Assembly: GCA_964570785.1 (NCBI GenBank)
Contig: CAZMZG010000058.1
Location: forward strand, 1-10,126
DNA length: 10,126 nucleotides
DNA from: Thermatribacter sp964570785
GTDB lineage: Bacteria; Atribacterota; Atribacteria; Atribacterales; Thermatribacteraceae
Reading direction: 5' to 3'
The notes below the pieces were generated by a model. That model saw only the letters and a list, made by a program, of their open reading frames with translations, was not told where the DNA came from and did no database searches. The position numbers were made by a program, and so were the translations under genes. Positions 7,039-10,126 of this stretch are shown piece after piece (position 1 is the stretch's first letter; every line of letters begins with the position of its first letter).

Positions 7039-7067
7039 TTGACTTTCAACCAAACTTAGGATAGTAT
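7039..7067 (+). promoter_or_regulatory. sigma70-type promoter of the HD-GYP receptor gene
   Basis: TTGACT (7039-7044), 17 bases, then TAGTAT (7062-7067), each one base from consensus. Transcription would start near 7074 and give a leader of about 46 bases before the GTG at 7120. The inverted repeat at 7012-7032 ends just upstream. Confidence 0.65.
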
Positions 7068-7119
7068 TAAAACTCGCCTTTTTTCTGAAAGCGCATCAAA
7101 TAAAAAGGAACGATTAATA

Positions 7120-9078
7120 GTGAGCAATAGAGCTTTGTTAGTTTTTTTCGTGCTTTGTGTCCTGCTAAGTGGTTTTTCTCTTCTTTCAGCTCAGGAAACA
7201 AAGCCCGTAAAGGTGGTAAGCGGCGATCACTACCCGCCCTTTTTCTGGCTGGATGAGGAAGGAAATCCCCGGGGTATTGCGATGGATATACTGCACCGGC
7301 TGGAAGAAAAGGTTCCCGTGCACTTTGAGATTCACTCTCTTCCCTTTGCTGAAGCACTTGAGAAAACCGCAAGCGGCGAGTTCGACATGCTCAACCTCAT
7401 CTTTAAAACCCCTGAACGTGAGAAAAAACTGCTTTTCTCCAGACCCGTGCTGAAAATTGAAAGCTGGGTTTATGCAAGAAAAAATATCCAGGCAAAAAAT
7501 GTAAGGGATCTCAGCTATTACCTGATAGGCGCTGTGGAAGGTGACGCCAGCGCAGAAGTGCTCCAGAAAAAATATCCCTTACTAAGCATCGTCTTCTTTT
7601 CAAATTGGGAGCGCCTGATACAGGATGTAAAGAGCAAGAAGCTCCACGCCTTTTTGATGGAAAACTTCACCGCCCAGTACTATTTCGCCAAATACGATCT
7701 GCTCTCCCAGTTCCAGCCCCTGGAAAAAGTAACCGAACAGTGGGCTTACTTTGCTTTCCCCAAGGAGCACGCCGACCTGCTCCCTCTTTTCAATCAAGGC
7801 CTTTCCCGGATAAGGGAGGAGGAATGGCGAGAAATACTGGAACCCTACTACTTGAAGAGCGTTTTCATGCTACCCCAGTGGCTGAAAACTCTTTTCATTT
7901 TCCTGATCGCTGGCAGCATAGGTTTTCTGGGATTTTTTCTCTGCAAAAACCGGTACCTGCAAAAGGAACTGGCCAGGCGCACTGCAGAGCTCCAAAAAAG
8001 CGAGCAGGAAGCCCGCAAAGCCTATCAGTGGTTCCAGGAATCCCTGGACACAACTTACGCACTGCGCGCAGAAACGGACGAAAAAGTTTTCCTGGACAAG
8101 ATCCTGCAGCTTTTCTTCCAGACCGTACCCGGCATCAAGGCACTGCTTGGCATATTTCCCAAACCAGGAGAAAAAACCTGGAACCTGTATTACCAGGGCG
8201 AAAGCCAGCATATAGTTACCCCTATCCAGGCACTCAACGCTTCTACCTTTTCCACAGATACCCAAAAAATGTATTCTCTGCTCAAAGATGCAGGCTACCT
8301 GGACCTCGACCCCATTCTCAAGACCCCGCCTGACCAGAGTTTTGTTTTTCACAGAAAAGGGAAACCCCTGGGTATCCTTTACGTGTGGGGGGAAGAGCTG
8401 GGAAAGCACCGGGAGTTACTCACCAAGCTACAGCACAGTCTTTCCGTTTTCTACCTCCTGAAACACTACTCCCAGGCAGAGCAGCTCTTTCAGGAGCGGA
8501 CCATCTCCGCAGTACTAAAGGCCCTGGAATACCATGACCCCTACACCGAGGGGCACTCAGAGCGGGTGGCTCGTTATGCACAGTGCATAAGCCAGATCCT
8601 TGGAATAAGCAAAAAAGACCGGCAAATCCTTTATCGGGCAGCCCTTCTCCACGACATCGGAAAAATAGCCGTTCCCCGGAGCATTCTCACCAAAAAAGAC
8701 ACCTTCACCCCTGAGGAATACCAGGAAGTGAAAAAACATCCCCTTAAAAGCTATGAACTCATAAAAAGCGTGGAAGGGCTTGAGGATATTGCTGAAATCT
8801 GCCTTTACCACCACGAGCGCTGGGACGGCGGGGGTTATCCAGAGGGGAAAGGTAACGACCATATTCCTTTTCTTACCCGAGTTCTTGCCGTGGCAGACAG
8901 CTTCGACGCTATGACCAGCGAGCGCCCCTACCGGCGCGCCCTCACTTTTGAGGAGGCCTTGCTTGAGCTTCACCTCTGCGCCGGAGGACAGTTTGACCCC
9001 CAGATAGTAGCTGAAATCCTCAAGCACCCGGAACCTTTAAAAGAAACTTTTGCAGATCCTTCCCAGGTGGTAAGGTAA
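7120..9078 (+). CDS. membrane receptor: SBP_bac_3 sensor + HD-GYP c-di-GMP phosphodiesterase
   Basis: The 652-residue protein has five parts. Residues 1-24 are a signal peptide (cleavage likely after LLSA). About 30-247 is an amino-acid-binding-type domain (SBP_bac_3): VVSGDHYPPFFWLDEEGNPRGIAMDI, then FDMLNLIFKTPEREKKLLFSRPV with R100 at the family's ligand-carboxylate position. A membrane helix (254-275) and a charged coiled coil (about 279-305) follow. Residues about 308-450 could be a GAF-like domain, but no motif proves it. The end (about 455-640) is HD-GYP with H479, H511-D512 (HDIGKIAVP), H540, H564-H565, the GGYP signature (571-574) and D593, so metal binding and c-di-GMP hydrolysis look intact. 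An external ligand probably controls cytoplasmic phosphodiesterase activity. The GTG start at 7120 has AAGGAA nine bases upstream. It has its own promoter, and 129 bases separate it from the bactofilin-like gene. Confidence 0.92.
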   Translation: MSNRALLVFFVLCVLLSGFSLLSAQETKPVKVVSGDHYPPFFWLDEEGNPRGIAMDILHRLEEKVPVHFEIHSLPFAEALEKTASGEFDMLNLIFKTPEREKKLLFSRPVLKIESWVYARKNIQAKNVRDLSYYLIGAVEGDASAEVLQKKYPLLSIVFFSNWERLIQDVKSKKLHAFLMENFTAQYYFAKYDLLSQFQPLEKVTEQWAYFAFPKEHADLLPLFNQGLSRIREEEWREILEPYYLKSVFMLPQWLKTLFIFLIAGSIGFLGFFLCKNRYLQKELARRTAELQKSEQEARKAYQWFQESLDTTYALRAETDEKVFLDKILQLFFQTVPGIKALLGIFPKPGEKTWNLYYQGESQHIVTPIQALNASTFSTDTQKMYSLLKDAGYLDLDPILKTPPDQSFVFHRKGKPLGILYVWGEELGKHRELLTKLQHSLSVFYLLKHYSQAEQLFQERTISAVLKALEYHDPYTEGHSERVARYAQCISQILGISKKDRQILYRAALLHDIGKIAVPRSILTKKDTFTPEEYQEVKKHPLKSYELIKSVEGLEDIAEICLYHHERWDGGGYPEGKGNDHIPFLTRVLAVADSFDAMTSERPYRRALTFEEALLELHLCAGGQFDPQIVAEILKHPEPLKETFADPSQVVR

Positions 9079-9099
9079 AGTCCAGCATTCGCAAAACTG

Positions 9100-9114
9100 G
9101 AAAAGCAGCTTTTC
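9100..9114 (+). terminator. weak hairpin after the HD-GYP gene
   Basis: GAAAAG-CAG-CTTTTC forms a six-pair stem 21 bases after the stop codon, followed by TTAGC. The stem is AT-rich and there is no proper T run, so termination here would be weak. Some transcripts may read into the bactofilin-like gene. The rest of the gap (9115-9207) is AT-rich, with a small palindrome AGGTA-AAA-TACCT (9169-9181) and no convincing promoter. Confidence 0.25.
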
Positions 9115-9207
9115 TTAGCAAGAATAACCAAAAATCCTTAACCTGTTGAGAAAATATCTCCAAATAAGAGGTAAAATACCTGTAAGATTAAGTTTCGAGG
9201 TGAAAAA

Positions 9208-9681
9208 TTGTCAAACTTACTGCAAAGTGGAATCGACAACCTGGAAGAGTTTTTGAAAAGGCTCTTTGAAAAGCGCCAGAAAGGCTTTTCTCTGGAAAAG
9301 ATGCTCCATGCTCTCCCGCTGGACCTTTTTGTGCCTCCCAGCGCATTCCTTCGGGGGGAGATCGAGTCCCGGGGACTGGTGCGGATTGAGGGAGAGCTCC
9401 GGGGGGGTCTCTCCTGTCCGGTGCTTTACGTAGCTGAAGGAGCCAAGGTTATCGCGGAAGTGAAGAGTGACTTCATTTATCTTGCCGGCTCCATGAGGGG
9501 TATCGCCTACACCGCCTACTTTTATCTCCCTGCCTGCGGTGAATTCCAGGGAGATGTCTTTGCCAACGCTTTCTGGGCAGAAAAAGGAGGGAAACTCAAG
9601 GGGAAGGTGGTAATCGAAGATCATGGAACACTTCAAGGAACTGAAGCTCAAGCTGGGGAAGCTGGACCCGGAAATACTTAA
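9208..9681 (+). CDS. bactofilin-like polymer-forming protein
   Basis: The 157-residue protein has a helical, charged N-terminus (about 8-35, LEEFLKRLFEKRQKGFSLEKML). A glycine-spaced beta-solenoid-like core of the bactofilin (DUF583) type covers about 46-138: AFLRGEIESRGLVRIEGELRGGLSC, VAEGAKVIAEVKSDFIYLAGSMRG, GEFQGDVFANAFWAEKGGKLKGKVVIED. Bactofilins self-assemble without nucleotide into filaments that scaffold envelope or cell-shape proteins. The core is short and irregular compared with standard bactofilins, so it may be a divergent member. It starts at TTG 9208, supported by GAGGTG five bases upstream; no in-frame ATG gives a comparable start. The last 19 residues (from about 139, GTLQGTEAQAGEAGPGNT) lie in the overlap with the next gene, which may explain their loose composition. 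Confidence 0.72.
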   Translation: MSNLLQSGIDNLEEFLKRLFEKRQKGFSLEKMLHALPLDLFVPPSAFLRGEIESRGLVRIEGELRGGLSCPVLYVAEGAKVIAEVKSDFIYLAGSMRGIAYTAYFYLPACGEFQGDVFANAFWAEKGGKLKGKVVIEDHGTLQGTEAQAGEAGPGNT

Positions 9682-10126
9682 AAAGCTGGTGCTTGAGCAC
9701 CGGGGAGCAAAACGCCCCGAAGTAGTCTTTGCCGGCTCGGTGGGCCGCGACTGCAGCGTTCTGCGGTTGGGAGAAACACTTCTTGCTCTGAGTTGCGACC
9801 CGATCACCGGAACTTCGCAGGGGATTGGCACCCTGGCACCCCATGTGGTGGCCAACGACCTGGTCTGCGCAGGAGCCGAGCCGATAGGAATCCTGCTCAG
9901 CCTGCTTTTCCCTCCACCTACACCTCCTCAGGAAGTGGCTCTGGTCATGGAAGAAATCGACCGCACCTGCCAGAAACTGCAGATAAGCATCCTGGGCGGG
10001 CATACTGAGGTAACCGACGCCGTAAATCGGGCAATCGTCCACTGCGCGGGAGTGGGCAGGGTCCTCCTTGACCCTCCGCCGGATCCCACCCGGGTGGAGG
10101 TAGGTGACTACATCCTGATGACCAAG
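9623..10126 (+). CDS. AIR synthase-related (HypE/PurM-like) protein, 3' part outside window
   Basis: Only 168 codons are present before the right edge. The sequence matches the N-terminal half of the PurM/HypE/ThiL/SelD superfamily, which binds ATP between two alpha-beta domains. It starts MEHFKELKLKLGKLDPEILKKLVLEHRG, like the archaeal and thermophile 'AIR synthase-related' group. Motifs are AGSVGRDCSVLRLG (37-50, in place of the usual GxGEDAAVI), SCDPITG (57-63), HVVANDLVCAGAEPIGILLSLLFP (74-97) and ILGGHTEVT (123-131). The aspartates at 43, 59 and 79 are likely ATP/metal ligands. The true substrate of this subgroup is, to my knowledge, not settled. The ATG at 9623 is the first in its frame after a TAA 12 bases earlier, so the 59-base overlap with the bactofilin-like gene is real unless the start lies further downstream. 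No strong SD precedes it, which suggests translational coupling. Confidence 0.85.
   Translation, partial: MEHFKELKLKLGKLDPEILKKLVLEHRGAKRPEVVFAGSVGRDCSVLRLGETLLALSCDPITGTSQGIGTLAPHVVANDLVCAGAEPIGILLSLLFPPPTPPQEVALVMEEIDRTCQKLQISILGGHTEVTDAVNRAIVHCAGVGRVLLDPPPDPTRVEVGDYILMTK

Noticed and set aside
6865..7059. 64-codon plus-strand frame before the HD-GYP gene
   Set aside because: Runs into the HD-GYP promoter, has no ribosome site, and is rich in Phe, Lys and Ser as expected of AT-rich non-coding DNA.
9217..9855. 212-codon minus-strand frame opposite the bactofilin-like and AIR synthase-like genes
   Set aside because: Antisense to two genes with family motifs; Ser/Pro/Arg-rich without a domain.

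Overview
The window looks like chromosomal DNA from a diderm, probably anaerobic and possibly thermophilic bacterium. The evidence is indirect. The sugar-binding protein has a Sec signal peptide with no lipobox cysteine, so it should be a free periplasmic protein. A bactofilin-like gene, an archaeal/thermophile-type AIR-synthase relative and an AIB/ribose-type sugar importer also occur together. Base composition is near half GC by eye. Atribacterota or Thermotogota-like lineages would fit, but I cannot assign a phylum from sequence alone. I see no insertion sequence, phage, CRISPR or RNA gene.

Left part (1-5174, minus strand). The 5' half of a GntR/HutC-type regulator runs off the left edge. 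Its promoter is a good sigma70 type (TTGACA-17-TATACA), and an inverted repeat carrying the GTATAC core lies over the -10 and start site, which suggests autoregulation. Upstream of it, separated by a GC-rich hairpin, a compact four-gene sugar operon is read leftward: a sugar phosphate isomerase/epimerase-type TIM barrel, a double-domain sugar ABC ATPase (RbsA/MglA type), one RbsC-type permease and a periplasmic sugar-binding protein. Together they form a complete importer plus one metabolic enzyme. A divergent AraC regulator with a cupin-like sensor domain (5365-6195) is the probable local controller. The substrate cannot be read from the sequence.

Middle (6196-7119). A four-helix membrane protein of unknown function lies convergent to araC. 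It is followed by about 400 bases of non-coding DNA that ends in a clear promoter for the next gene.

Right part (7120-10126, plus strand). A large receptor joins a periplasmic amino-acid-binding-type domain (SBP_bac_3), a membrane helix, a coiled coil, an unassigned GAF-like region and an intact HD-GYP phosphodiesterase domain, so it should convert an extracellular ligand signal into c-di-GMP breakdown. After it come a TTG-started bactofilin-like gene and an AIR synthase/HypE-like gene that overlaps it by 59 bases and runs off the right edge.

Most of the window is ordinary accessory metabolism and signalling. The points most worth a second look are the bactofilin/AIR-synthase overlap, the altered second ATPase site of the sugar transporter, the composite HD-GYP receptor and the GntR operator-promoter.
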